DNA of 64,000 bases, from contig NC_084830.1 in the NCBI RefSeq assembly GCF_033115175.1, positions 110,324,709 through 110,388,708 of the forward strand, read 5' to 3'. The notes below the pieces were generated by a model. That model was not told where the DNA came from. It did no database searches and saw only the letters and a program-made list of their open reading frames with translations. Every line of letters starts with the position of its first letter. The first letter of the stretch is position 1. Shown piece by piece: positions 1 to 13,072 of the stretch. The position numbers were made by a program, and so were the translations under genes. The stretch comes from Lepus europaeus. Lineage: Eukaryota > Chordata > Mammalia > Lagomorpha > Leporidae.

Positions 1-604
1 CCTGCTTAGCCTGAGCTGATCTGAGAGCACGAGTGAGAGCAACAGAGCTCAGCACCTTCCCACACGGCCCAAGGAGGGGGCGGGAGGGGGCGTGGCAGGC
101 AGGGCTGGGACTGTGCCTCATGCTTCTCCTATCTCATCTCTCCAAAGGCTGCAGCTCCGGGAGGACAGGTTGAAAGTCCCGGAGACAAGCTGTAGTCCAA
201 AGACTGATAGCCTCAGTCTCCCCTTTCATCCCAAGAGGAGCACATACACGCTGCCGTCCCACGGTGTGACCTTGGGCAGGCCCTTGTGATGGCCTCCGAC
301 AGTTCCCATCACTCCCGTTCCCCTAGGCTCCCCCAGCCACACACCACCCCACACCAAGCTCCACGAACTTCAGGATCGTGGCCTCCACCAGGAGCTCCAC
401 CCCGTTCTTCCCGAGCCACCCCACGCCACGGGGATTTCCCCCTGCGGCAGAACCACTTCTCGGCAACTGCTTTTGGCTCCAAGAGTGGGAGGCCTCATGC
501 CCCCAGCCAAAACGGAATCGCCCGTGACTCATACCCAGCCCTGCCTTTTGAGAAATCTACTTCCTCGGCTTGGGGGGAGGCGGCAGATCTGGGGCATGCA
601 CGCG

Positions 605-605
605 C

Positions 606-643
<38 letters not shown>

Positions 644-644
644 G
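605..644. repeat. (TG)n(AG)n microsatellite
   Basis: A compound dinucleotide tract: about nine TG units followed directly by about eleven GA units. Confidence 0.95.
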
Positions 645-1499
645 TGTGCGTGCTACTCGTCTGTCCTTCTAGTAGCACACAAAACACACAGCCGCTTGCC
701 GGTAGCTGAGTGCACCCCAGAACAGAGCTTTCTGGCTCTTCAGAAAACCAGTTCCCAAATTGGGGAGACTGGCCTGGTTCAACACACATTTAGACACATC
801 CTTAAAGGAGACGGAAAATAAACGGACTAAACGGACTCAGAAAATAACTGAGCCCAGGAAGCCAAATGAACTGCCCCACGAGGGTCGGGAGCGGGCAGGC
901 ATGGTGTTCTCTGAGGCCTGGCCTAACCCTCGTTCCCCTCGGTCCTCAGCCCTTCCTTGTCCTCGGCGTTGAAAGCCCTGGGCAGGGACCAGAGCGCCTT
1001 CTGCAGCCCCTCTGCACTGGCTGCGAGATGCATTGCCCTCTGCGGAGGGCAGTCAGCCCCGGGGCCCCTCTGAGGATCCCAAGGAGGGGGGAGAAGTGAG
1101 GCCGACCGTTACACTTTTTGTTTTGCATGTTGTTAGTGTGGCAAAAGGGAAATACAAACTTGGGTGTAAACGAAGTGGGACCTGGTTCTCACCACATGCT
1201 TCATATTTTCTCCCTTAGGTAGAACAAGAGTGAGAGCAAAGGCACTTTCTAATGTAGAAGCTAACGTTAGGCGATGTGACACTGTTTAAAGCAAGAAAAA
1301 AAAAAGAGGAAATACAAGTAAGGTTGGTTGAAACCCATTATATGTTGGGCATTTTCCTGATCTTCCTTATTTAATCTTCCTTCCCCAAACCCAATGACAT
1401 TGGTGCTTCTATCCCCTTCTCATGGCTGGGAAACAGGTTGGGAGAGGTGAAGTGATCAGTCCAAGGTCAAACATGTAGAGCTGAAGACTAGAGAAAGGC

Positions 1500-1905
1500 T
1501 TCACAATTCCTGAATTTTCCAGTTTCTCATACCCTCCCCAGCTCCCCTACCCTCACCTATCCCTTCTGCCCGTCTTATTCTGCTCTTTTTCTGTTACACA
1601 CACACACACACACACAGGCTCCACTCCCATATCAGGATTTCCTGCCCCTCTTTGCTTAGTTAGTTCCATCCTTGCCATTCAGGGCTCATCACAACTGCCA
1701 TTTTGTCATGAGGTGACCTTACTGTTTCTTCTAGCACACTTATTTGCTGGTATTTCTCATTCAGTTATCTTGTTGATTTATTTCCATTGTCCATGCCCTC
1801 CACTGGAATGTAGGCTGAGTGAGAGCATGATCATCACTTGTTTTTGTTCTTCTCTATATCCACAGAGCAGGCACACTGAAGGCACCCAGAAATTTTTGTT
1901 GGATG
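1500..1905 (+). repeat. L2 LINE 3'-end relic
   Basis: The stretch carries the recalled L2 3'-end pattern: a block ending 'cactggaatgtaggctgagtg', then a 'tatccacagagcaggcac' stage, then a GAATG/GGATG-like tail. It is interrupted by a CA repeat at 1595-1617. Confidence 0.6.
1595..1617. repeat. (CA)n microsatellite
   Basis: About eleven uninterrupted CA units. Confidence 0.95.
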
Positions 1906-2090
1906 GATGTGGGGTGAGTGGTTTGGTGGATGATGGGTGTGTGAATGGGTGAATAGATGGATGTATGGATGGTTGGTTGAGTGGAGGGGGTAGATGAATG
2001 GATGGATGGGTGGATAGATGGATAAATGGGTAGATTGGAGGGTGGGTGGTTGTATGAATGGATGAGTGGGTGTATGGATGGATGCATGAT
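1895..2090. repeat. (TGGA)n minisatellite, imperfect
   Basis: About 195 bases of imperfect TGGA/TGGG tetramers. It begins exactly where an L2 3' tail should end, which suggests it expanded from the tail repeats. Confidence 0.9.
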
Positions 2091-2689
2091 GTCTACCAAG
2101 TAGCAGATCCCAGTGGGTATATGGAGATGTGTCTTTGATCAAAAAGTTCTCTGTGCAGAAGTAACCTTCCCATATTCAGATAGAGGCATCCAGGCTTTAC
2201 CAATACAGTAAGAGAAGAAAGAAGCACAATTGAAATACAAAAGAGGGGGAGGTTCATTCTTGCTGATGCAGATCGGGAAATTCTTTGTAGGTCAGATGAC
2301 ACTTTGAGTCATGAAGAATAAGTGGTGATCATTCACCTGGCCCATGAATGTAAGCCAGGGCTTTCCCTGCAGCCCAGGATGAGGCAGAGAGGCTGAAATC
2401 ACTCTTATGCAGACGGGAAACCACAAGCTGTTTGGTGTGATGGGACACTGGGTATGAAAGATCTGCAGCTTCAGTGTTTGGCATCCAGCTGCCCTGTTAT
2501 TGGCACCTGATGATGATGTTCAATACTTCTTGATTGAAGAAGGGAGCAGAAGGAGACCTCGGTGGGAAGTAAAGTCATATAGTTGACCAGAGTTGGGAAA
2601 TGCTGGGCAAAGGCATTTAGATGCTAGTTAGAGGACAATGGACTGTGGAGGATGGGTCAATGAGATGCCTGTTTCTAATCGTCACCCTT

Positions 2690-3110
2690 CTACACCCAGG
2701 ACATGTGTTGAGGAATGGATTAGTCAGCTTTTTGTCACTAGAATGAAACACTTGAGGAAAACTAACTGTACAAGGAAGAGAACTTTGCTTTGGCTCCTAG
2801 TCCGAGAGACTCAGAATCCAAGATCAGGTGAGCCCCATTGGTTTCTTCTCTGGTGACAGCATTCTTGCTGGAAGAATCCTGGGATGCTACAGAGAATCAT
2901 ACAGCAAGAGACGGATGCCTGCACATCTGTCCATGTCTGTGTGGTTTCTTATAAAGCCACCAGAATTCGATCATGGGGGCAATACCCAAATGACCTAGTG
3001 CACTTTTAAAGACCCTACCTTTAAGCACCACGATTAGATTGTTTCCACTCTCTAAGTACCATTACCATAAGACTTTGGGAACCAAATTCCCAAGTTTAAG
3101 GAGACACATA
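2690..3110. repeat. Old mammalian interspersed repeat, family not named
   Basis: The segments 'gattagtcagctttttgtca' and, later, 'ataaagccaccagaatt...gatcatgggggcaatacccaaatgacc' are typical of a widespread ancient mammalian repeat. I cannot assign the family confidently without a repeat library. Confidence 0.45.
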
Positions 3111-3664
3111 ATCAGACTCTGTCAGGGGAAGCGTAGACTGAAGCAGGAGTTGCGGGAGTAGACTGTGGTGATGGACAGATGTCATGACTCTGAGCCACAT
3201 CACAATGGTATATGAAGAGGAAGGGAGAGACTCCAGGTATCTGAGGATGATAGATTTGATAGGATGCCATCCTTGATTCCAAATGGTTGAGGAAACTAAG
3301 GAGGAGGGAATGTAGATGGAGGAAGCTTCCACGACTCCTGGAGTGACTAAATAGCACTCACTGGAATAGAGACCCAAAGAGGGGATTCACCAAGGAGCTA
3401 ATGAAGATTATGTGTCAGGATTTGTCCATTTCATGGGCCACCACCAAGGCCCTGAGCCTAATTTTATATTCACTATTTTCTATTTACTTTGTCTTACAGA
3501 GCCCCTCTCTGCCCAATTATACAAACTTCAGACTCCACTAAACCTGGATTCCTCCCCTGGAAATATAAAAGGAACAGCTTGGGGGAAAGGACTGTGCGTT
3601 CCACTTGGGGCTTATTGAGTTGGAGGCAGATGGTGACCCTCTGGGTGGAGATGTGCTACAAGGA

Positions 3665-3860
3665 GCATAGTGTGGTGGTTAACAGTGTGGGTCTGGGTTC
3701 AAATCCTGATCTCAAGCTGCGTGAGCTTGAGCAAGTTGTTTGAGCTCTCTGAGTGCAGTAAGATGAGCTGTTAATAACAGTACTGCCCCCACAGGTTGTA
3801 AAGATCACCTGAGACAATGTATGCAAGGCGCTTAGAAGATTGCCCAGCACATATTAGGTC
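3665..3860 (+). repeat. MIR SINE, sense
   Basis: Close to full length. It has 'gtgtggtggttaacagtgtg' (tRNA-like A-box region), 'gggttcaaatcctgatctc' (B-box), a gagcaag core and a 'gcgcttagaagattgcccag' 3' part, the canonical MIR order. Confidence 0.85.
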
Positions 3861-4959
3861 CCCCAGACACCTTATGTGTCAGCTGGTGGCATTCTGTAGG
3901 TCAAGGCCATACTGGAGTAAGGGTGGCTCTGGTGGAGTTGGATTGTGCAAGAAGAGTGTTTTAGAGTGTGATAAGAAGGCCAAAGACAGAGCTCTGATAT
4001 TTATCAGGGTGAGCAGGGTAAGAGGAACCTCCAAGTGTGGTTTACAAGGATCAGCCAAGTGGGGTCAAGGACAGAGAGTGGGGTTCTGCAAGCTGGGGGA
4101 GCAGAGAATGTGAAGCAGATGGTTGGTCACGCATGGCATCTCCTGCTGAAAGTCTAGAAGAAAGGGAACACAAGAGGTTGCAGATGTGGGGCTTGGAAAG
4201 GTCGCCGTGACCTTGTCAGAGGGTTTTCAGTGGTGAGTTGGGTACTGAGGACCCAGTCTGTAGACAGCATGCACGGACTTGCTCTGCATAACCTTGGCCT
4301 TGGAGCAAAGAGGCGGAGGCAGGAATTGGAGGAGAACAGACGCAGAGGGAGGCCACCATGTGGTGGTTAGTTTGTCTTGCTTTGGGAGGACATGGTTCAT
4401 TATTATAAGATGAGATTCCTCGATCCAGGGCTGTGAAGAAGAGTTACTGAAGAAAGTTTGAAGATTAGGGCAAGAAATGCAATAACAGATGAAAAAGTTC
4501 GAATGTCCGGGAAGAGTTAGAGAGGAGGATCAAGCAACAGGATAAGGAGTCAGCCCTGAAGAGCTCTCTGAGTCCAGAGGGAAGAGGCAAAGGTGAGAAG
4601 TTTCTAGGTAAGTCGGTAGGTAGAAACAGGAAGTGAAGGAGTTATGCCTGGTAACCCCAGTTTGTTCTTGTGAAGTAAGATAATAGATCATCTGCGGAAA
4701 TGGTGGGGAAGTTGGTGGGGGGTGTTCAGGAGAAATTGTGCTAAGATGTTTGAACTGTCAAGGGGAAAACCAGGGTTGCAGGAACCGAAGTGGATGTTAA
4801 GGTTATTAATATCCTTATAAATGAGTATACTTTTACTAATATGAAGCAGCCTATCAAGTAAGAACAATGCTGGGGATAATTTGCATGTATTTATTAGTAC
4901 TTTGTGCTTGCTTGCTAACTGCTGGAAGCATTCTGGGACATTCCTACCCTGAAGTTCAG

Positions 4960-6507
4960 AAAAGATGCTTATAAGTTTCTTCTTTTTTAATGAATAATTT
5001 CCAAAATTAAAAAAAAAATTCACAGTGAACACCAATGTGTCCACCACTTTGGTTCACTCATGAACGTTTTACTGAGCTTATTTTTTAAATGCAGTTTTAA
5101 TATTAGAATAGTTATTGATTTACTGGAAAATTGCAAATAGTGTACAGTTCCCATATACTGCACAGCTGGTGCTTCCTATTAGTCACATCCCATACTAATG
5201 TGGCACATTTATAACAATTAATTCACTAGCGTTGATGCACTACTATTAACTAACATCTACACTTTCCACAGACTTCTTCAAATTCTGTGTAGAGTCCTTT
5301 TGCTGTTCCAGGATTGCATCATGAGATTGCATTCAGTTTAGTCCTCCTGCCTCCCTAAGCTCCTCTTGGCTGCAACAGCGTCTCAGACTTTCCATGTTTA
5401 TCATGGCTGTGGCAGTTCGAAGAGCACTCAGAAGGCATTTGGTAGAACACCTGCCAGTTGGATTTGCCTAATGTTTTTTCATGCTTAGGTGGGGGTTATG
5501 GGTTTTAGAGAAGCAGCTCTCAGGGACAAAGTGCCATCCCCACCTCAGTGTGTCAGGGATACACACTGTCTGCAGCTCTTGATTACTTGGCTAACGCAGG
5601 TTTTGTCGGTTTTTTCCAGTGCAGAATTACCCTCCTCCACTTGCATACTGTACTTTTTGAAAGGAAGTCACTGTGCATTCCATGCTTAGAGAGTGGGAAA
5701 TGATGCTCCATCACCTTGAGGGCTTAACTTTGTTTTAATCACCTATCTATCCATCCATCAATTCATATAACTTTTTTACACATTCAAAACCAATTTGCAA
5801 ATTTATATTGCTCTGTTGCAAATGCTGTGGCATGTTGTTTCTGTACCTCATCTGGTCCTTATTTCCAACCTTGATTCTTTTATGGTTGTATGCAACATTG
5901 GGGTTCTGCCCCTGAGCCCCAGGGAAGTCTGAAAACCACACACACACACACACACACACACGGTCCGTGAGAAGAAAGCAAGTGTGAGGCATTTAATCTA
6001 TTGTTTGTGTGTCAAGCAGTTATTTCTCAAGACTCCTTGCCAGTCCCTGAGATTAGACTTGGCTCGTGCTGGGTGACATCTTGCCCCACACGCACAAGCA
6101 GTGCCTCCCACACATAGCACTTGAGGTGCACGGGTCTCCTCATTCCCCACAGAAATCCTCCACTTCTCATCCTCTCTTGACCTTTCATCCCCACTTTTGC
6201 CTCCCACTTCCCTCTTCTGCTAATTATTCCCATGAAGGGACACTTCCTCTCCCACTCTGGGAACAGGCATTCTCTGTTTCCGTGTATGTATGCACGCATT
6301 CGATTTGCTAGCATTTCATACAATACAGACTCAGAGCTGAAGTCAGATTATTGTCCTACTGTATAAGGTCTATACAAATTAGCATATCTAAATCACATTT
6401 TTGCAAATATGGCAAATTAGATATTTAATGTGCAGATAACTGCATGGGTGTAATCCAATGAGGAGAATAATTGAATGCTATTGCATTTGCTATGAGCCAG
6501 GCAAATT
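4960..6507 (-). mobile_element. Ancient L1 (L1M-type) fragment, antisense
   Basis: The sequence follows the recalled antisense order of an old L1M 3' region: 'gtgaacaccaatgtgtccac', the 'actattaactaacatctac' block, 'gctgttccaggattgcatca', and 'gggggttatgggttttagag'. It is diverged and non-coding. Part of it (about 5938-5961) is a CA microsatellite, and the far end is uncertain. Confidence 0.6.
5938..5961. repeat. (CA)n microsatellite
   Basis: About twelve CA units within old L1-derived DNA. Confidence 0.95.
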
Positions 6508-6847
6508 CTTTTTTTTAAAAAAAAAAAAAAAGATTTATTTATTTATTTGAAAGTCAGAGTTACACAGAGAGAGGAGAGGCAGAGAGAGAGAGTGAGGGAG
6601 AGTGAAACATCTGATGGTTTGGCTGCAACGGCCAGAGCTGAGCAGATGCGAAGCCAGGAGCCTGGAGCTTCTTCTGGGTCGCCCACGCAGGTGCAGGGGC
6701 CCAAGCACTTGAGCTATCTACTGCTTTCTCAGGCCATAGCAGAGAGCTGGATCGGAAGAGGAGTAGCTGGGATACGAACTGGCGCCCATATAGGATGCCA
6801 GCCCTTCAGGCCAGGGCGTTAACACACTGCGCCACAGTGCCAGCCCC
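6508..6847 (-). mobile_element. C SINE (lagomorph CSINE), antisense
   Basis: Full length in reverse: an A/T tail with AGATTTATTT, a GA-rich block, 'ccatagcagagagctggatc', and a 'gcgccacagtgccagcccc' head. It interrupts old antisense L1 sequence. Confidence 0.9.
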
Positions 6848-6899
6848 AAACATTTTGTTTTTTAAATAAGCATAGTAAAACTGGCTTTGTTCACTTCTA

Positions 6900-7690
6900 G
6901 GTTTGTGTAAGGCCCACCACATCAGTATCCACCAGCTTCTATCCTCCTCCACTCTCCCTTATGCTTTCCCTTCCAGCCATCCTCTCTCCTCTTCCTTGCC
7001 CCTTGGCATCACTGGTCCAACCCTCAGCCCTGTGGTTTTGTCTTTTTTGAGAATGCTGTACAAATGGAATCACTGGTATATATGTTTTCAAGGAGATTCA
7101 CCCCAGTGGTCGCATGGATCCATAGCTGACTCTTTCATGTGCCTCCATTATGTACCCCTTTACCAACTGCAAGACATTTGGCTTACTTACAGTTTGGGGA
7201 TGATTATAAATAGAACTGATGGCTTGAAGTCCACCTTCGTGGCGTGCACATCGGCACGTGGAAATTCTTCGTGATCTGACCTTGGCTTTCTTCCTCAGCC
7301 TCCGCCTTGCATCCCACTTACCCCAGCCTCAGGCGTGCAAGAGCTATTCTAAAAGCACAGCACTCTCTCCTGTTTCTGGACTTGTGCACGGGATTTGTGT
7401 TTTAATTTGTATTGCTTGGCTGTCACTTTTTGAGCCTGTTTCTGCACCAAGCATTTTACTGAGCACTGTCTTATTTTTAGTTGTTATCATTAAATATTTC
7501 AATCACAATGAAAAGTGGTAAATCCCAATGTACATCTCACTTCAGTTTATTATAATAATCAGCTATTACTAACAGGTAATATTTTACCCTGCTTCCTTCA
7601 GTTCCCTTTCGTATTAAGAAATAAAACTTTACAGGTATGCTGAAGTCCTCCTCTTCCCAATCTTACTTCTCTTTGTCTCTTTCTATAAAC
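6900..7690 (-). mobile_element. Ancient L1 fragment, antisense, beyond the SINE
   Basis: 'gaatgctgtacaaatggaat', then 'agacatttggcttacttaca', then 'attaagaaataaaactttac' follow the recalled antisense order of L1ME-type 3' sequence. It may be a continuation of the copy before the SINE at 6508-6847 or a separate fragment. Confidence 0.5.
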
Positions 7691-9316
7691 AACTGTTGCT
7701 AAAAATGGACAACATCACATTCAGAAAGGTCGGTATTTCTTTTCTGCTCCTTTGACGCCATGCTAACCAAGACCATTGCACTAACACCACAGGACTCTGT
7801 GGAGCAGATCACCTGTTTTTCTTGCTCCAGAGGACAGGGACTGGGAACTGAACTATGCCACAGCACCAGTAGAGAGCCTGGTTGCTGATAGGCGGGCAAT
7901 CCAAAATGTCCAATGAATGTTGGACCAAAACCGTGGGCACACAGAAGGTGATTCAGATCTAATCTACAACATTAGGAGAACATGCTGAACCTGGACAGAC
8001 ACTTTTGTCCACACCCATGGGCTAGCACCAGCCATAAGTTTTGTTTCTCTATTTCATAACCTTTCCAAAACTTCCCACTAAATAATCAGTAAAGCCTCGG
8101 CTGGTCTCTCCCCTTGTGTTGAGCACCAGGCAAAGCAAGCCTGTCTCTCTTGCCCAGGCTTGGTTTCAGCCATCCTGGCAGAAAAGGCACAGTTGGGCCA
8201 AAGGCAAGTGGAAGTTGCTAGCTCACTTGTCTCAACCCAAGAGGTGACACCAGGAAGAGTCATTGCTCTCAGACCAGAAATTGGCCCTGCACCCCAACAA
8301 GATGTTTCCCGAGTCTGCTGGAGACCTCCACTCTCAGTCCTTCCTGAGTCACCGTCATGATTTTTCCCTTTCCTGGTTACTTTTATTTGTTTACTACACA
8401 TTTTAATTCATTTTTTAACTTCAAAGAAGCTTTTTTTCTTCTCTGAGCAATAAGTCCATGAAATAATGAATTGGATGCTCTTATTGTATTTTTCCAACAT
8501 ACAAACAATGTGTGTGTGTGTGTATTCATCTGGACCTTGACTCAAATCTCTTTGTGCATCACACTTGGCCAAACTGTATTCAGTAAGAAGGTGCTTCTCT
8601 GCACTGACTTGAATTTGGCCGCAACTCAGAGACAGGCTGATGTGCAGCCTTCAGTGAGAGCCACATGGGAGAGTCACCATCTTTGCAGAGTTTCAGATCC
8701 AGGCCAGTCTCACCTAGGCTGTGGGTTCCTTGCTGAGTTTTCTAAGAGAGGAGACTTGTGCTCCAAAGCTCTAACCCAGAGCACAGTTTCTTTATCTATA
8801 GCTGGAAGTCAACAATCTCTGGAGACCAGTCCAGCCATGTACAAGCAGCAGAAATGGACTTCCTATTAAACAACAAAGGGAATGGATTGGACAGCTTTGG
8901 GGGTGGGGGTTCCCAAAGTTGATTGGAATCTGAACAGGTGTGGAAAGTGGAAAATGGGCAGCAACTATGGGATCTCAGAGAGCCAGGCTGCATCAGGCAC
9001 ATGGCAGGTTCCCACCTCGGGAGCCATGTGATACATGGACAGGTGTCCAAATGTTCCAGCTGAGCCTGCACCTTCCTTTACATGAAGCCTCAACATCCTG
9101 GACAGAATATCATGGGGGTCAGGTTGACAGAGGGAAGGAAAGGGGGAAATGCACCCCTTTGGCATCTACAGGAATGCACACTTGCCACTGTGACTGCCCC
9201 CATGATAGTGTTCCCCAAGGGAGAAGGAGGCTGGCGGAGCGGGACAGCTGAAAGTGGCAACCAGCCCCTACACTGGCCTTTGCAGGTTGCTTTGAGAATT
9301 TGAAACAATTTGTAGA

Positions 9317-9655
9317 GATTGAGTATATCCTTTATTCAAAATGCTGGGAGCCAGAAGTGTTCAGGATTTTGGATTTTTTTTTCAATTTTGGAAAATGTTG
9401 TGTACTTATAATGAAACATCTTGGAATTAGGACTCAAATCTAAACACAAAATTCTTTCATGTTTTGTGTATACCCTATACCCATAGCCTGAAGATAATTT
9501 TGTGCAGTATTTTAGTATACCTGCATTTTGACTGTGACCCATCACATGAAGCCAAATGGGGAATTTTCCACTAATGGCATTTATTGTAGGCACCTTGGAA
9601 GTTTCAGATTTGAGGACATTTCAGGTTTGCAATTTTTGGATGGGGGATGCCCACC
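9317..9655. mobile_element. Old DNA-transposon-like element with inverted ends
   Basis: The left end 'gattgagtatatcctttatt' and the inverted right end (reverse of 'ttggatgggggatgcccacc') form diverged terminal inverted repeats. The 'aggattttggattttttttt' segments recall a common non-autonomous mammalian DNA transposon. The family name is uncertain. Confidence 0.5.
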
Positions 9656-10840
9656 ATGACCAAGGACCTGATAGAGTTCCTGGTACCCAAAGAACTGATT
9701 CCATCATCTTGGATGATATACAGAAGACTTTCAACAGAGGGCCAAATAGGAGCTCTAACTTAGAATAAGTAGCAGTTATCTTCCTGGGCGGACTCACAGA
9801 GTCAGTGTAAAACTGCATTCTATAAGCTCCTGCTTTCCCAGACCAAGCTGTCAGTGATGAACACGTGGCTTCTGCAGACAAAGCCAGCCCAGCGGCCTGC
9901 TGTTAAAATTGGCACTGTTATTTCCAAAGAACGTTTAAATGGAAAATAGCACACCCACCAGAGTAAGTGTGCTCTCAAGAAACCAAGTGGAATTCTGGGT
10001 TCTGCTGCCCCCACACGATCATGAACCCCAAATCAGATGCCAGGGGCCCCCTGAGAGGCTGGAAATGGGTAGAAAGAAAAAAAATAACCACAGCAGAAGG
10101 TTTAAAATAATTGAAAGGTAACCTTGAGAAAGGACACAAGCCCTGTTCGTTTCTGGATATTCTAGGAACAATGCTTCAGTTAGTGTTTTTAATGGAGTGA
10201 AAAAAGTCATCCTTTCCAGAAGCCCCAAATATCCAAGCCATGAAAACTCCTTGTACCGGTGTTCCATAGAAAAGCAAAATTGATGGGATCGGTATACACG
10301 TATACGAAGGGGGTGGGGGTTGTTAGGGCACACGGCTCCTATCATTGTGGCAGCTGAGAAGTCCCATGAGAGGCTGGGGCCCTGGCTCAGTCTAAGCCCA
10401 AGGACACCAAAGATGTGAGTCTCAGTTTCAGGCTGAAAGTCTGAGTGGCAGCAAGGGAGTCATTGGTGTAAATTCAGGAATCAAAGGCCGGCAACTGACA
10501 TCTGAGGCAGGAGATGAGCACCACCCAGCTCTCCAGGAGAGAGACCAGGCTGCCTTCCCACTTAGTGTCTCCAGACCCCCAACCCACTGATGGTGCCCAC
10601 CCACAGGGAGGCCGGATCTTCTGACCTAGCCTTCTCAGATCATGTGCTAATCTCATTTGCAAATACTCTCATAGAAACACCAAAATAACACTTGTCCGGG
10701 TTTCTAGGTGTTCCTTATAATCCTGTCAACACCATAAAATAAACCATCACACCCCAAATATCCAAGTGATAGTGTCCTTCTAGTATGTCTGATGCCAATT
10801 TGCAGTCTTCGACCTAATCAGCTGTTTAACCAGGAAGAGG

Positions 10841-11080
10841 CAGGAGTTTGGCCTAGTGGTTTGCCTGTGTCCTATGTCTGAGTGTCTGGGTTCAAGGCCC
10901 AGCTTCTCTCTCTAGTCCAGCTTGCTGATAATGTGCACCCTGGAATCAGCAGGTGATGGCTCAAGTACTTGAGTCCCTGCCACCCAGATGGCAAACCCAG
11001 GTTGACTTCCAGGCTCGTGGCTTTGGTGTGGCCCATTCCTGACTCATATGAGTGTTTGGGGAATGAACACTGGGGAAACA

Positions 11081-11114
<34 letters not shown>

Positions 11115-11160
11115 CGTGTGTTTGCCTTTCAAATATATAAACAAGAAAGAAATAAGAAAG
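10841..11160 (+). mobile_element. C SINE, sense, diverged
   Basis: A 'gtttggcctagtggtttgcc' head, 'tgggttcaaggcccagct' B-box region, (TC)n at about 11081-11107, and an A-rich tail with 'tttcaaatatataaac'. Confidence 0.8.
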
Positions 11161-12499
11161 AAACTACCTGGGGGATTTTCTAATGGTACAAACTCCAGAG
11201 ATCTGAGTCACGGAGACCCTGTGAGACCGAAGGATCTGTGTATGCCCCAAACTCACCAGCCAGGGACCTCTGACCTGGTGACTAAGCCTGTGTTTGCCTT
11301 TCCTTGACCATGGAGAAAGCTTGCTAGGACAAACTTTATGAAAATAGGGCCTATTGAACCAAGAAACATTTCCTAGGGAAGGTTAAGAAACACTAAACTA
11401 TAAAACACAGAATATAATGAATTTTAAGGACAGTAACTCACACAGGCACCTCTCCCTGTGATAACAGCTGTTACACCAGATAGAAATCGTTCTTAGCAGT
11501 GTTAACAGGGCTCTTGACAGCCTCCACGCAACAGTTTGCTGTGCTGGCTCCAATTATTGTGCCTGTTTCACAGTTCTGGCTACTGTCTGCTGAGGGCCCT
11601 CGGCTGTGCGTTGTTCACACCTGATTCCATTTGGCATCTAACAGGTTTTATCAGGATGGGATGTTGTCATCACCCCCTTTCACAGCTGAGAAAGTTGAGG
11701 CTCAGGCAGATCTCACCCCCATCAAGGTCAGTGTTCAAACCTAGGTCCTCTGTGTGACTGCAGAGTGGATTAATCTCAATGCTGGGCCCAATAAGGCATT
11801 GTGGCACTTCTTCAGTCATCATTGTCGCCCTTCACTGAAACTACCTTTGGCCATGCCTGGCATAAGCCAGATTCATGAGGGTTCTCTGGGGCTCTTCTAG
11901 AGTAGGTACTGGAGCCAACAGCACGGCCTGGCACCCATCACCCCCATGAAAACAGGACACTCAAAGCAGCCGTGATAGGAGGAAATGGCACAAAATGACC
12001 ACCCATACCCTCATGCCCAAGTGGCAGGAGCCAAAATGAACACTGTGCTGGTAGAGAGCCCTGGAATGAGATGTGGCAGAATTGTAAAAGTTCATACATA
12101 TCCTGGATCTAGCAAGTGCACATCAATTTACTCTAAAGAAATAGTTGTGGCTGTGTGCAGTTTAGCTGAAAGAATGCTCGTTTCTGGGGTGTAACAATAA
12201 TATCTGAGACCAACCTAGATGTCGAACCACAGGGAATTTCTGAAATAAATTCTTGTACCTGCAAAGCACACGGCACCCAGGAAGTGTTTGAGATGACTTT
12301 CACTCACGTGGAAAGTTGTTCACAACATGTAGCGTGTATGGAGACAAGCCAATCAACCAAACCAGCCAACCCAACAAACAGAAAACCCACCAAGAGGGGT
12401 TAGTCTGAGGCTGTCTCCAACCTCTGAGTTCCTACATAACAAAGTACACTCTGAGTACATAAACCTAACCTAATTTAGGAATATATTTTTTTTGTAACG

Positions 12500-12745
12500 A
12501 AAAGCCATTTCAACAAATCACAAGCTGAGCTTCAGCCAATCACAGGTGGTCAACTCAGCACACCAGGCCCAAATAAGTCAGTTGCCCAGCGACAGCCCAT
12601 CAGGCAATTTCTTGACTTTGTTTCCAGGTTGAGCCTATGAGAGCCAGCTGCTCACACTTCTGGGCCGCCTGACCCTCGTCTGGCACGGGTGCTGCAGAGA
12701 GGTGACTTGTTCTTTGCTCAGATGAACTCTAATTAATCTAAAAAT
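12500..12745 (+). mobile_element. Retroviral LTR-like segment (solo LTR relic)
   Basis: The segment has the order expected of an LTR promoter: 'aaatcacaagctgagc', a CCAAT box in 'cagccaatcacaggtgg', a TATA-like degenerate 'gcctatgagagcc', then 'cgtctggcacgggtgctgc' and 'ttctttgctcagatgaactc', reminiscent of the polyA/R region of gamma-type LTRs. No internal viral genes are present. Ends and family are uncertain. Confidence 0.45.
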
Positions 12746-12754
12746 TTCTGAGAT

Positions 12755-13072
12755 CACCTGCATGTGATGCTGGCACCCCAAATGGGTACCAGTTAAAGTC
12801 CTGGCTGCTCCACGTCTGATCCAGCTCCCTACTAATGCATTTAGGAAAGCAACAGAAGGAGGTCCAAAAGCCTGGGCCCTTGCCACCCATGGGGGAGACC
12901 CGGATGGAGTTTCTGGCTCCTGGATTTGGCCGGCCTAGCCCTGGCCCTTGAAGTCATTTTGGGAGTGAACCAGTGAATGAAAAATTCTCTCTCTCTCTCT
13001 CTTTCTCTCTCCCTCTCTCTCCCCCCTCTGTAACTCTGCTTTTCAAATAAATGAAGAAATCATTAAAAAATA
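12755..13072 (+). mobile_element. C SINE, sense, 5' diverged
   Basis: 'gatgctggcaccccaaatgg', 'ggagtgaaccagtgaatg', a (TC)n tract at 12987-13023 and the 'tttcaaataaatgaagaaat' tail. It directly abuts the LTR-like segment. Confidence 0.8.

Noticed and set aside
1..700. A promoter or first exon of another gene suggested by two G-rich Sp/KLF boxes
   Set aside because: There is no CpG-island extent, splice donor or coding similarity; the boxes alone are not enough.
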